In this document: piece after piece, positions 17,590-27,219 of the stretch
Layout of the letters: every line of letters begins with the position of its first letter
Numbering within the stretch: position 1 is the stretch's first letter
Source: Cytauxzoon felis
Taxonomy: Eukaryota > Apicomplexa > Aconoidasida > Piroplasmida > Theileriidae
DNA length: 27,219 nt
NCBI GenBank assembly: GCA_020283715.1
Contig: JAIQCW010000109.1
Span: 1 to 27,219 of the forward strand
Direction of reading: 5' to 3'
Translations under genes and position numbers: made by a program
The notes under the pieces: model-generated
What the model was told of the DNA's origin: nothing
The model's input: the letters and a program-made list of their open reading frames with translations, nothing else
Databases searched by the model: none

Positions 17590-20500
17590 ATGGTCTTTAG
17601 ACTTGTACGGTGCTTTGGTGTATTTGGTGTATTAGCTGCTATTGGCATTACTTTATTATGTGTATTACCTAAGCAACCCCATGTTGAGAATGATTTAACT
17701 ACACCTCCACCTACACCTGATGGTAATATAAGAGGTCCAAGTATGTCGTTTTAATTATGTCTATTAATATTATTTAGGTTCTAATGTTGTAGACGTACCT
17801 ACTGATTTACCCACACCACCACGCCCTGAGGCCAGGGTTGGAAGTACGACTACTGGTACTGGAGGTGGAAGCGTACCCACCACTGGCGCCAGTGCTAGAG
17901 TTGATGGAAGAGGTGGGAATACCAGTAGTGTAGGTGGAAGTGTATCTACCACTGCTGGATCTGGTAGAGTTGATGGAAGAAGTGGAAATGAAGGCGGTGC
18001 GAGAACTGCAAGTGGAACTAATAATGTTCGAGCTGGTGGTACCGCGATTACTACTGGTACAACTGGTACATCTACAACGACAACTACAACAACTACCACC
18101 GCAGGTAGCAGTGATGGTAGTCGTAGAACAACGGAAACCCCCGCTGCCAAAGGTAAGCCCAATAATGGAAGTGGAGTAGAAGGTAGTGATGGAAGTAGAA
18201 CTGGACAAACTTCTACCAGAGGTGAAGGTGCAGATTGTATAGGTCCTAAATGCAGTGGTTCACAGAGTGAGCCTGGGGGTACTTCTAGACCTGAAGGTGA
18301 TGGCGGAAGTGCCTCGAGTCCTGAAGCTAATAGTGGATCGTCATCTGCGACGGTTGAAAATAGACGGGATGATGATGGTACACAATCTACCACTGGTGGT
18401 AAGAGTACTCCTGTAAAACAACCTGTACGTGGAGCTCCTTCGACTGATGCTCGACGGAGTGAAACCGGAATTCCATCGGGAACTGGAGCTGATGGTAGAA
18501 ATCCTCATGCCTCTGAAGACCAGATTCCATCTGAAAAAACCCCTGAAAGTGGAAGTCCTTCTACCCCCGATGTTCAGCCAACTACATCTGTACAGCAGCC
18601 TGTGAGTGGAAAGGGTCAAGGAGATGGTGTAACGACCGTATTATCACCTCCTACACCTTCTGATACTCAACTGGGCGTGAGTGTAGAGAGTGATAATGCG
18701 GTCGTTACACCATCTCCTGCAGGTCCGGGTGTATCACCAGGAGGAGTAACTGAGCCAAAAGTTGAACTACCTGAACACGCTGATCAAATTTCCGATACAG
18801 CAGAACGACAATCTGATATACCTTCTTACCAGCCTGAATCAACAGGAGATACTTCAGGTCAACAAGGAAGGAGTGATGCATCTCCACCTCAACAACCTGA
18901 TGTAAATATAAAATCTCAAGTGGATCCTGCACCTGTCATACAATCTACAAATACAGTTCCTCCAAAACCTTCAACTGGTAGTAGTCAACCATCAACCCAA
19001 GACGCACCGTCTTCTTCAACCACTGTTACTCGATCGAGTGAACCTACATCTGGACCACGTGTATCAAGCGATGGATCTCATAAAGCAAAGGTAGGGTCAG
19101 ACGAAAGTCCACCAGGTCAGCAGAATATAGGACATAATTTACATAGCGGTTCGTCGGTAAGCACAGAATCCTCTCAGACAGCCCAAGTTACCAATGGATC
19201 GTCAACTCTCACTACAATCGTTCAATCTACCGAAGATAGTTCAAGTCGGGGTGGTGATGTTTCATCCGGTGAGAGAGGAGAAACAAGTGATGCTTTGAAT
19301 AGTAGAGATAATTCACGTAGCCCTACACCCGCTCTTCCAGCTGCTTCTCAAGAAGGATCTAGTGATACAAGAACAGCTTCAGGGAATAATGATAGTCCTG
19401 TGTCTTCCAATCCAGTTGAAGGTAGAAGCAGTGAAGAAAATAGTGGTCGTACACCTTCTCCACCCGTTACTCCTTCCCCTCCTCCCTCTCAGTCTGGTGA
19501 GGGGGCTCAGAAAGTTGATGCAGGAGCTTCCACCGATCAAGATCCAAAAGCTGGCACCCAAACTCCTCAAGTTACTGCTGAATCACCTTCTTCTCCTGTT
19601 GGTGAACCTTCTGCAAGTGTAGATGGAAGAGTCACATCTAGTGCTGAGGTTTCTTCTGTCCCAGGTTCCACTGTTGTTCAGGGAGGATCAGAAGGAATGA
19701 CAAGTCAGGGCACTGGGTCTGTTGGTACTACTGGTGAACAAGTACGGACAGGTAATCAAGCACACAGTCATGAAGGTGGAGTAAACTCTGTAGATGACCA
19801 GTCAAATCAAGCTGAAGACCCTCAAAAACCTCTAAATGGTAGTGAACCTCCTAAAGCTCCTGCTGCCCTCAATCAAGTAGAGAGTGGTGAGGATAATCAG
19901 CTAATCACAGGAGGTTCTCCACAATCAACTGCTATTACTCAAGGGATATCATATGGAGATGAACCACGTCATGGTACTGGAGGTACTCATATTGATCAGA
20001 CCTCTCAACAACATCAAGAAGGGCATGAAAACGGTGATACAACATCTGCAGTGAGTCCAGGAAATACTGAAACTCAAAATCCTAGTAAACAGGCTAATTT
20101 GACAACAAGTTTAGGCAATCAAAATGGTGATATCGTCGTTAACAGCCCAGAAACCTCTGAAGGACAAGATTCATCCACTTCTGGAAAAACTGTAGATGGT
20201 TCTAACACGGGTGAAAATACCTTAAACCAACCTACTGTTGAACAGGGTACATCAACTACTTTAGACAATAAAAATGTTGGTAGAGAAGGTGTAAGTGAAC
20301 AAACACGTGAACTACGAGGTAAATCCACTGACACAAAGGTTACAGAGAGTTCTGGGACGGATGTAAGCAAAGTCGCTGATCAACATGGATCAAATGGTCT
20401 AGACAACCAAAATGACAAGGCGACCAGCAGAAGTCAAGACGTCCCTGAACAACGAGACCAAGGAACGGTTGGTGAAACAGGACAAACTGTAACTGGAGGT

Positions 20501-21805
20501 GGTACATCTCCTGCCCTACCTTCAAGTGATACTCGTGGAGTCTCAACAGATCCGGAGAGTAAAGGGGTCACTGCCAAAGGGCATATCAGTGAAGAAGGAC
20601 AAGAGGCGTCCGTTAGTGGAGTTGGAGGCACTGTATCTCTACCATCTCCACCTTCCATTGGACCTTCTGATGTATCTTCAAATGATGATCACCAAGAAAC
20701 ATCTGAAGACTCAACAAGTCTGGAGGATAATGGTGACAACGTCAAAGGAAAGACCCCTGATCAAGGTACTCAATCCACTGACAGTCAAGGAGGTAAAGAT
20801 ACTGAAGAAGATAGTGTTGAACAGTCTGATCTAAACACGAGGCAATCTACCGACAGTGGGGTTGGAGTTACCAATGAGGTCTCACCAGTCACTCAAGGCT
20901 CGTCTTCAGATTCACAAGGTAGAGTTTCGGGTGATAGTTCTTCATCTACACAACAGTCTCATCCTGAAGTGTCTCAATCACATGGGATTGATGGAATTGG
21001 GGGGAAATCACTAGAGGATCAAGAATCTGGTGGTCCAAATGTTGACGTACCAACAGGTGATACCGTCCGTGGTGTTGGTGTAACTGACAATATTAAAGTT
21101 GGTCAGACATCAGATTCAGGTTCTACTGGGACAGGTGGCACATATACTGGCAGTGGGGATACAGACACTGAAACCGCAAAGGAAACCAATCCATCCTCTG
21201 GTAAAGAGGAACGTACTGCACAAAAACAAGAGGAAAATCAGAATATACAATCTCCCGTAGTAGGGGAGCAACCACGAGCAGAAACTGCTGAACAAAAACA
21301 GCAGAATGATGAATCTTCATCAGATGCTATTCAAACACAGGACACAAGCCTTAGCACAGACCAAGAGCCACCATCAACAGGTGATGGTTCAACTAAGGAG
21401 ATTGGCACTCCATCTCCTGTTCCAGCACAATCCGCAGAAGCTGCTGAACAACGTCAGGAGGATGCTGAATCTAAATCACAACATTTATCAGAGCAAGCTA
21501 TGAATACCGAATCTTCATCATTACATGGGAAATTGCAAGAAGAAGGTGATCATTCACCTAGAACTGGGGATACTAAAGATTCATCAGACCAGGATCCACC
21601 ACAAACGGGAGATAATGGTAAAAGTAGGGAGATCACTGACTCTATATCGCCACCTAATCATATAAGTGAAAATGGAACATCCGACTCTCGAGGAGAAAGC
21701 GAGGATTCTGATTCTGCATCGAAACATGAGGATGAGGAGGACGAAGATGATGGTCCACTTCTCACCTTTCCACCTCGTAAATATTGCCCCCTTGGTTCCT
21801 GTTAA
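17590..21805 (+). CDS. Large secreted low-complexity protein, p67/SPAG-1-like gene layout
   Basis: Exon 1 (17590-17740) encodes 50 residues with a strongly hydrophobic segment (~9-27), a signal peptide or anchor. A 37-nt intron (17741-17777) leads to one 4-kb exon ending at 21805. The total is 1392 residues. The body is almost entirely Ser, Thr, Gly, Pro, Gln, Glu and Asp, so probably disordered and O-glycosylated. The first ~150 residues of exon 2 are Gly/Thr/Arg-rich with a DGR-type repeat. Cys is confined to C204/C209 and C1387/C1392. An approximate duplication is seen at ~1214-1260 and ~1270-1335 (AEQ.Q...ESS, DQEPP.TGD). The end is acidic (EDEEDEDD), then KYCPLGSC, with no C-terminal membrane helix found. 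Theileria p67-type antigens share a signal exon, one tiny intron and a big low-complexity exon. Orthology is inference only. It is far less AT-rich than neighbouring genes. Confidence 0.75.
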
Positions 21806-22390
21806 TGGAACCGTTCCACTATAAAATAATGAGGCTATACGCCTTAACAATTTCTAAAGGTATAAATCTTCAGTTTATAATAAGAAAGATATAATAATTT
21901 GTTTAAGTAGTTTAGTTGTTGTATTTAGAGTCCATCTGGACGACATGGGCCTCTGAATAGAAAATAAAAGTCACATAGTGGATATTTAACGGTTATAACA
22001 GGCCTATGTGTGCCATACATCGTGTATAGTTGGGTGAATAGAGTAATGTCTCAAAAGACATGAAAATTGAAGAGAATTGAATGTATTTTCATTATGGTGT
22101 AAAAAATAAATTTATATTTTTGTATTATTTATAAAAGGGTGTCATGGAAAATTTATGTAACAATTGACATGCGCCTAGTCAGACCAAAAAAGTACAAGTG
22201 TGGCTACCACATATAAATTTACAATATACAGACTTTAATTAAATTTTAAAATTTATAATTTAAACGTATTAATTGTTCAATTATAACAGAAATAATAACG
22301 TTTGTTGGATTAATTTAATTATTGATCATAATTACTTAGGTTATTAAAATTCCCATAATATCATAAGGTTTATATTTATTAAATTGAAAA
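21806..22390. other. Intergenic spacer after the p67-like gene
   Basis: No open frame of note. I looked for a donor/acceptor pair that would append a membrane anchor to the gene ending at 21805 (for example a donor at 21778) and found none giving a hydrophobic exon. The right part is the likely promoter of the gene at 22391. Confidence 0.55.
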
Positions 22391-22690
22391 ATGAGTAGAA
22401 GAACTTGGAGTGTCATAGTTTGTATTCTAATGACTTCAGTTGTTGGTATTTTAATCGGAGTATTTGCATCGAAAGGTTCGCTATTTGTTAGCGATGCTAA
22501 AGAAGCATTCAATGAATTAGATAAACGAATGAATAATCTACGCAGTAATGAAAAATCACTTGATGAACTGCCCAGTCCAATCGATAATGACAAAGATGAA
22601 GATGATTATAATCCAAATATACCAATCAAGAAAATCGAATTTGAGGTACCCAATGTAGATGATATTAAAATCCCACTCCCAAGACAATAA
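22391..22690 (+). CDS. Small membrane-anchored or secreted protein
   Basis: A 99-residue frame starting MSRRTW, with one hydrophobic segment at ~7-26 (SVIVCILMTSVVGILIGVFA). After it comes a short helical region rich in Lys, Asp and Glu (KEAFNELDKRMNNLRSNEKS), then an acidic, proline-containing tail. Basic residues before the hydrophobic segment suit either a signal peptide or a type II anchor. The N-terminal layout resembles that of the large protein just upstream, so the two may reach the same compartment. I do not recognise the family. Composition is balanced and coding is likely. Confidence 0.65.
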   Translation: MSRRTWSVIVCILMTSVVGILIGVFASKGSLFVSDAKEAFNELDKRMNNLRSNEKSLDELPSPIDNDKDEDDYNPNIPIKKIEFEVPNVDDIKIPLPRQ

Positions 22691-22761
22691 ACTAATGTAA
22701 TATATACAATCATTAACTCGTATTTTCATACTCTTACATATCATACTTTTATTTCAAATGT

Positions 22762-23238
22762 TTCCACCCGAGGTTCATTCCAACACTCTTCCACTCGTCG
22801 TTCCTTCGTCTTGCCACTCACCGTGGAGGCCTCTTCCTTTTACCTCCCCCTCCGCTTCCCTGAGATCAGCTGCGGGTTTTCCACTTGAGGTCAATTATTA
22901 GTAATTTTACAACTTCATTTTTAACCTCAAATTTTGAAGAAATATCTGAATTTCTGGGGAAACTCATGAAGATTACTCAATCATTATTGAATGGATGTCT
23001 GACGTCAATACTTCATTTAAGAGGAATTTGATGATTGTATTGGGTTTAATAATCCTCACTTCATTCCAATTTATATTCACTGAGTTATCCTCACTTATGT
23101 GAATTCCGTCACTTTACTCATATCTCGTCGAAATTAGATTTATAACCTCAAGTGGAACCCGTAGCTGATCTCAGGGAAGCGAAGGGGGAAGTAAATAGAA
23201 GAGGCTCCACGGCGAGTTGAAAGACCTCAGGTGGAGAC
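22762..23238 (-). mobile_element. Full foldback element, copy 4
   Basis: The left arm (22762-22891) shows CCACCCGAGG, CTTCGTCTTGCC, CCACTCACCGTGG, ACCTCCCCCTCCGCTTCC and GATCAGCTGCGGG. The core (22892-23144) ends ATATCTCGTCGAAATTAG, so it is inverted relative to copies 1 and 2. The right arm (23145-23238) has ACCTCAAGTGG, AGCTGATCTCAGGGAAGCG, GTAAATAG, CCACGGCGAGT and ACCTCAGGTGG. It ends 45 bp before the stop codon of the FAINT gene at 23283. Confidence 0.85.
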
Positions 23239-23282
23239 AAGTAAAGGACATCAGTTCCATAGTTACATTCAACATCATTAAG

Positions 23283-24377
23283 TTACGATGTATTTTCATC
23301 TTCTTTTTGATCATATTCTTCTATTTTTGTATAGAATATATCTTTTGTGGTTTCAGTCCAATTTCCATTATCTAATTTCATAAAATATTTGTTACCATCG
23401 GATGGTTCTGATGTTTTAATGTATAAATGTACTAGTACTGGTAATGAATTAGATGAATGTATAATAACTAATGTACATGTATCATTATAATTATTAGATT
23501 TCCATATAATATTTAGATTAAATTTAACTTCAGTTAGATAAACATTATTTTTAGTAGTATATATAATTGATGGTATACCACCATTATTTGGATTTATAAT
23601 ATTATATAATTCATTATTGATATTATTATTATTAATATCTAATCTAATTTCATTATTAGATATTAATAATTGTGTATTAATAGATTCATCAGTTTTAATC
23701 CATAAATTATTATTATTATATTTAATATAATAATTATAATAATAATTATTAGATCTTTTTATTGTTATTTTTAATATTAATATTTTATACCAATTTATTC
23801 TATTATTATATAAAATTTCTAAACATATTTCATTAGGTTCATTTGATTCCCATAATAATTCATTATTATCTATTACTTTAACTATATCTAATGTTCTAAA
23901 TGTTTTATATTTTATATTTATATTACCAAATTCATTTATATCTATTGTTTTTAAACAATTAAATTCATCTAATGATAAATCTATTGTTATCTCATATATA
24001 AATTTATATAATCTTCTACTAAATTCTTCTTCTATTAATGATACCCATCCATCATTTCTTCTTTCAAAAAAATGATAACATATAGTATTTATATTATGTG
24101 TCTTTATATATATATATGTATATCTATCATTTTGTAAATATCCAGTTATACTTATACAATGCTCACTTTCATTACTAGCATTCCATATATTTATTCTACC
24201 CTCATTCACACTCTCTATATATACTGTAGATGGTGATACTATATGATGATATGTTGTTAAATTCTCTAAACTTGATATCAATCGTAAATAAGGTGGTAAT
24301 GCCAACAAATCCAATTGTAATACTATACCATCACATATATTTTTATATATTAATAATATAACATACAATACCAACAT
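23283..24377 (-). CDS. Secreted three-unit FAINT protein A
   Basis: 364 residues on the minus strand. The N-terminus (MLVLYVILLIYKNIC) is a signal peptide. Three FAINT-like units carry the W-x8-C signature at W65/C74, W176/C185 and W292/C301, spaced 111 and 116 residues. The middle is extremely AT-rich and full of Asn/Ile/Tyr, while the first and last quarters are less biased. The C-terminal unit (VLVHLYIKTSEPSDGNKYF, then NWTETTKDIFYTKIEEYDQ) is closely matched by the paralogue at 25121-26194. That conservation against a fast-changing middle suggests selection on the C-terminal unit. No membrane anchor is seen. The molecular role of FAINT proteins is not known. Confidence 0.85.
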   Translation of the reverse strand: MLVLYVILLIYKNICDGIVLQLDLLALPPYLRLISSLENLTTYHHIVSPSTVYIESVNEGRINIWNASNESEHCISITGYLQNDRYTYIYIKTHNINTICYHFFERRNDGWVSLIEEEFSRRLYKFIYEITIDLSLDEFNCLKTIDINEFGNINIKYKTFRTLDIVKVIDNNELLWESNEPNEICLEILYNNRINWYKILILKITIKRSNNYYYNYYIKYNNNNLWIKTDESINTQLLISNNEIRLDINNNNINNELYNIINPNNGGIPSIIYTTKNNVYLTEVKFNLNIIWKSNNYNDTCTLVIIHSSNSLPVLVHLYIKTSEPSDGNKYFMKLDNGNWTETTKDIFYTKIEEYDQKEDENTS

Positions 24378-24694
24378 TTATATGTATAATTTTTTATAAT
24401 GCACATAGTTATAACCTATTCAAATCAATATATACAGAAATTTATACCTAATTTAATTTCTAAATTACTAGTATATATAATGGGGATAAATTTCTTATTT
24501 TCATAATACACAGATCCATAAAAAAATACAATAATAACACTACATACTTATAATAATTATATAAAACACATTAATTTATAACCATATTAATATTACAAAA
24601 ACAAATAATCAATATACTATAACTCAACCCAACATTAACCCACAAACAAATGTCTAATACATGACATGCATGCTAGAATTACAACTGAAGATAC
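24378..24694. other. AT-rich spacer upstream of FAINT protein A
   Basis: No reading frame, RNA gene or repeat recognised. It should include the minus-strand promoter of the gene starting at 24377. Confidence 0.5.
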
Positions 24695-25035
24695 CATCCA
24701 CCTTCCTTTGTCTTGCAGACGGCCTCTCCACCTGAGGTCAGTCCTGCCGTCAGCTTTTTTAATTACCTATCTCTAAAGAGTAGAGCCACTCCCAGAGATC
24801 GTGGCGGTGAGAAGGGTAGTGATGGATCATCCATCATGGGAATGATGGAAGATGGTGCTAAGGTTCTGAGTGATGTAACCTCGAGTGGAATGAATAGTAG
24901 TGCTGGACCTCAAGTGGAAAACCCGTAGCTGATCTCAGGGAAGCGAAGGGGAAACTAAATAGAAGAGCTGTCTGCAAGACGACCTCAGGTGGAACGGCGA
25001 GTGGAAGACAAGGTTGTAACTTCGGGTGGAAGTGG
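24695..25035 (+). repeat. Mosaic repeat, complete palindromic module plus arm
   Basis: A near-complete example: TTTGTCTTGCAGAC, CCACCTGAGGT and CTGCCGTCAGC, then TTACCTATCTCTAAAGAG, CCACTCCCAGAGATCGTGG, GGATCATCC and CCATCATGGGAATGATGG. Two ACCTC[GA]AGTGG words follow, then AGCTGATCTCAGGGAAGCG, GTCTGCAAGACG and ACCTCAGGTGG. The plus strand is open for 71 codons (24713-24928) with the peptide phrases seen in other copies, but there is no host gene here and I do not call it a gene. Confidence 0.88.
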
Positions 25036-25120
25036 TATGTTTTACTTGGGTATCTAGTTACTATATATATATAATATGGTGAATAGATTGAAATGTATTA
25101 TACACATCACGAATGTGTGA

Positions 25121-26194
25121 TTAGTTATTATTTTGTTGATCATATTCTTCTAGTTTGGTATAAAATTCTTGTTTTGTGGTTTCGTTCCAGTATCCATTGG
25201 ATTTAATAAAAAATTTGTTACCATCAGTTGGTTGGTATGTTTTGATGTATAATTGTGCTAATATGGGTTTATCATTATTAAAATGTATTGCAACAAATGT
25301 GCATTTATCGATACCATTGATACTTTTCCATAATTGTAGATTATCATCTACAACTTCGGTAGTATGTATATGGAATTCTGCATTAAAAATTTTACATTTG
25401 ATACCGTAAGGTTGATGATTGATGATTTTGAATTCATTATCATCACAATTATTAATATTTAATATGGTTTCATTGATAATGGTATTTTCTAGGAATAGGA
25501 ATTTATCTTGTGTTATAGGTTGCCATTCATTAAAATTTTTAAGATAATAATTATTATAGATTATATTATTATAATTGATTTCAAGATATAATAATAATAA
25601 TGTATTTTTTCTATAATAGATTATAGTTTTATTACAATATTGATTTTCAGAATTTCTAGTCCAGATAATATTATTATTATCTATAATACGTATAACAGAT
25701 TTACCATTTAAATCATATATAGTATATTTATTACCAAATTTTGTAATATTATTTATAGATGGTATAGATACAGATCCTATAGATATATTTAATATTTTTT
25801 CAGTTACAATAGAATGTAATGAATTAAGATATTGTGTAATATTTAAATTAATCCAATTACCATTTGTAAATTCTAAATATAATGTTTTAAAAATATTATT
25901 TTCATTATAATAATGTATTGATAATATACATCTATTAATTTCATTTTTATGATATTTTATACTAACACAACGCATAATATCATTATTACTTTCCCATAAT
26001 ATAATATTATTATATTTAACACATTTAAAAAAACTATTTAATGGTGGTATAAATGATATAAAATATAATGTATTATAATTATATTGATATTCAATATAAT
26101 CATTATTAGGATTTAATATATTTATATCATAATAATTATAAATACAATAATAATTATTTATATATATTAATATATATAACAATATTATATACAT
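25121..26194 (-). CDS. Secreted three-unit FAINT protein B (paralogue of A)
   Basis: 357 residues on the minus strand. The N-terminus (MYIILLYILIYINNYYC) is hydrophobic and signal-like. W-x8-C occurs at W67/C76, W178/C187 and W289/C298, exactly 111 residues apart each time. The C-terminal unit (ILAQLYIKTYQPTDGNKFF, then WNETTKQEFYTKLEEYDQQ) aligns with that of the gene at 23283-24377, while the N-terminal half is much less similar. Codon use is extremely AT-biased in the 5' two thirds. The two genes are tandem, with a mosaic repeat between them, and probably arose by duplication. The product is probably secreted; no membrane anchor is visible. Confidence 0.85.
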   Translation of the reverse strand: MYIILLYILIYINNYYCIYNYYDINILNPNNDYIEYQYNYNTLYFISFIPPLNSFFKCVKYNNIILWESNNDIMRCVSIKYHKNEINRCILSIHYYNENNIFKTLYLEFTNGNWINLNITQYLNSLHSIVTEKILNISIGSVSIPSINNITKFGNKYTIYDLNGKSVIRIIDNNNIIWTRNSENQYCNKTIIYYRKNTLLLLYLEINYNNIIYNNYYLKNFNEWQPITQDKFLFLENTIINETILNINNCDDNEFKIINHQPYGIKCKIFNAEFHIHTTEVVDDNLQLWKSINGIDKCTFVAIHFNNDKPILAQLYIKTYQPTDGNKFFIKSNGYWNETTKQEFYTKLEEYDQQNNN

Positions 26195-26811
26195 TTATAT
26201 TATTATACATTATATATATATTATTCATATTAAAAAAAATTTTTATAAATTGGATATTCAAATGTAAATGATATAATTAAAATATTTGTTATATATTTAT
26301 ATATATTATTAATAGTAGATTGTTATTCTTATAATGTATATAATTATATCAATGGGGTTTATACCTATAATATCCCAATGGTATATCATCTTGAATTACT
26401 TAACTAATATCATAATTATTTACATATATACATATATAATAAATATATTCTATTCATCATTATTATTATTACATCTTGTAATCAATTATAATATAAAGAC
26501 ATGAATATAATTATTATTTAATAGTAAATTAATTTATACATTAATTATATATCATATCATTTAATATAAATTCATATATTAATTGAATTTTAATTAATAT
26601 TAATCTAATAAAATATATAAAGTGATTATAATTGATTATGTAAAAAATGGGGATTTGTGGGAATGTTGGAATATTATAATTTACATTCAAATTATAATAA
26701 CAATATATGAATAATGTATAATACTATTATAATTATAACTTTAACTATATTAAAAAACCCAATAATTAAATTCACCAATCTAATACCCCATCACCTATAA
26801 AATAATAATTG
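26195..26811. other. Extremely AT-rich intergenic region
   Basis: About 617 bp dominated by TA, AAT and ATT tracts, with no reading frame or RNA gene visible. It lies between the start of FAINT protein B and the 3' end of the next minus-strand gene, so it should include the former's promoter. Confidence 0.55.
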
Positions 26812-27219
26812 TTATTCATTTAAACAAAACTCACATTTATATTTAACTCTAGGCCTATTAAAATAACCCATACAAACATTATCATTAAAATAATCATTAA
26901 TAAATTTACATAAATGATCCAATGATTCAATACCAGACATTGATACAGATGTAATACCAGATCGTACAGTTGAAGTTGTATCCTTGTATGCCCACTCGCC
27001 GTGGCGGCCTTCTCTATTTACTCCCCCCTCCGCTTCCCAGAGATCAGCTACGGGTTCCACTTGAGGTCCAATCACTACCTTCGTCCTACCGTCAGCTTCT
27101 CCACCTGAGGTCGTCTTGCAGACAGCTCCTTTATTTACTTCCCCCTCCGCTTCCCTGAGATCAGCTACGGGTTCCACTTGAGGTCCAGTACTATTCCTCA
27201 TTCCACTTGAGGTTACATC
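26812..27219 (-). CDS. 3' end of an unidentified gene fused in frame to a mosaic repeat (partial)
   Basis: A minus-strand frame is open from the window edge to a stop at 26812-26814. The last ~60 residues (YKDTTSTVRSGITS onward) are unrelated to the repeat. They contain DHLCKFINDYFNDNVCMGYF and end YKCEFCLNE, with four Cys including a CxxC pair. Upstream of about 26988 the frame is encoded by repeat words ([15 protein letters not shown] phrases twice). It therefore mirrors the gene at 724-2928, where the repeat also lies in a coding frame. Whether the repeat is exon or intron here cannot be settled, because the 5' part lies outside the window. No family recognised. Confidence 0.5.
   Translation of the reverse strand, partial: DVTSSGMRNSTGPQVEPVADLREAEGEVNKGAVCKTTSGGEADGRTKVVIGPQVEPVADLWEAEGGVNREGRHGEWAYKDTTSTVRSGITSVSMSGIESLDHLCKFINDYFNDNVCMGYFNRPRVKYKCEFCLNE
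26988..27219 (-). repeat. Mosaic repeat, two arms in the same orientation, cut by the window edge
   Basis: Minus orientation. CCACTCGCCGTGG is followed by two successive arm modules (CTCCGCTTCCCAGAGATCAG near 27028-27050 and CTCCGCTTCCCTGAGATCAG near 27144-27166). CTACCGTCAGC, CCACCTGAGGT and GTCTTGCAGAC words lie between them. It ends in CCACTTGAGGTTACATC, the same phrase as at 320-340. Confidence 0.85.

Noticed and set aside
17770..18393. 207-codon minus-strand frame rich in Leu, Val, Pro and Ser
   Set aside because: It is the antisense of the Gly/Thr/Ser-rich start of the p67-like exon. The composition follows from the plus-strand codons and there is no domain.
18909..18923. TCTCAAGTGGATCC inside the p67-like exon as a repeat word
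   Set aside because: The match to ACCTCAAGTGG is partial and isolated, with no neighbouring repeat modules, so it is taken as chance.
22391..22690. Membrane segment at 22391 as a C-terminal anchor exon of the p67-like gene
   Set aside because: It has its own ATG, the basic residues precede the hydrophobic segment, no acceptor joins it in frame to the exon ending at 21805, and ~100 residues follow a start-proximal anchor.
24713..24928. 71-codon frame as a stand-alone gene
   Set aside because: It lies wholly inside a repeat copy, its start depends on the flank, and no host gene surrounds it. Treated as repeat only.

Overview
The window looks like nuclear DNA of a piroplasmid apicomplexan of the Theileria/Cytauxzoon lineage. 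It is very AT-rich and has compact genes with many short introns (mostly 23-60 nt). It carries several secreted proteins built from FAINT-like (DUF529) repeats, an AP2-type protein, and a 1392-residue secreted low-complexity protein whose gene layout recalls the Theileria p67/SPAG-1 sporozoite antigens. The species cannot be fixed by reading alone.

Layout. 1-510: mosaic repeat. 724-2928: secreted repeat protein with the mosaic repeat embedded in frame. 3113-3636: small multi-pass membrane protein. 3685-4412: four-exon AP2-like protein with a mitochondrial-type N-terminus. 4789-5262: foldback repeat element. 5319-6436 (minus): FAINT gene with one frame break. 6959-7408 (minus): truncated surface-protein fragment boxed by two repeats. 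7788-9302 (minus) and 9547-11969 (plus): head-to-head V-ATPase subunit E and Sec61 alpha, with three introns between them carrying repeat elements. 12013-12772 (minus) and 12878-13803 (plus): head-to-head Mog1-like and Spc25-like genes of five and six exons. 13953-15506: gene-poor. 15507-16277: short FAINT protein. 16487-16756 (minus): uncertain exon. 17590-21805: p67-like gene, followed by a 99-residue membrane-anchored protein at 22391. 23283-24377 and 25121-26194 (both minus): paralogous three-repeat FAINT genes. 26812-27219: 3' end of an unknown gene running in frame into another repeat copy at the window edge.

The most unusual feature is a GC-richer family of modular repeats at 13 loci. 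They are assembled from short hairpin-like words, and four of them form full foldback elements around a common core of about 250 bp. They sit in introns of housekeeping genes, between genes, and in frame inside at least one long coding sequence. No transposase is visible.

Functionally, the housekeeping block (secretory translocon, proton pump, nuclear transport factor, kinetochore subunit, probable mitochondrial AP2 protein) is interleaved with fast-evolving exported proteins. All exon structures were derived by hand from splice signals and frame continuity, and no database search was made.
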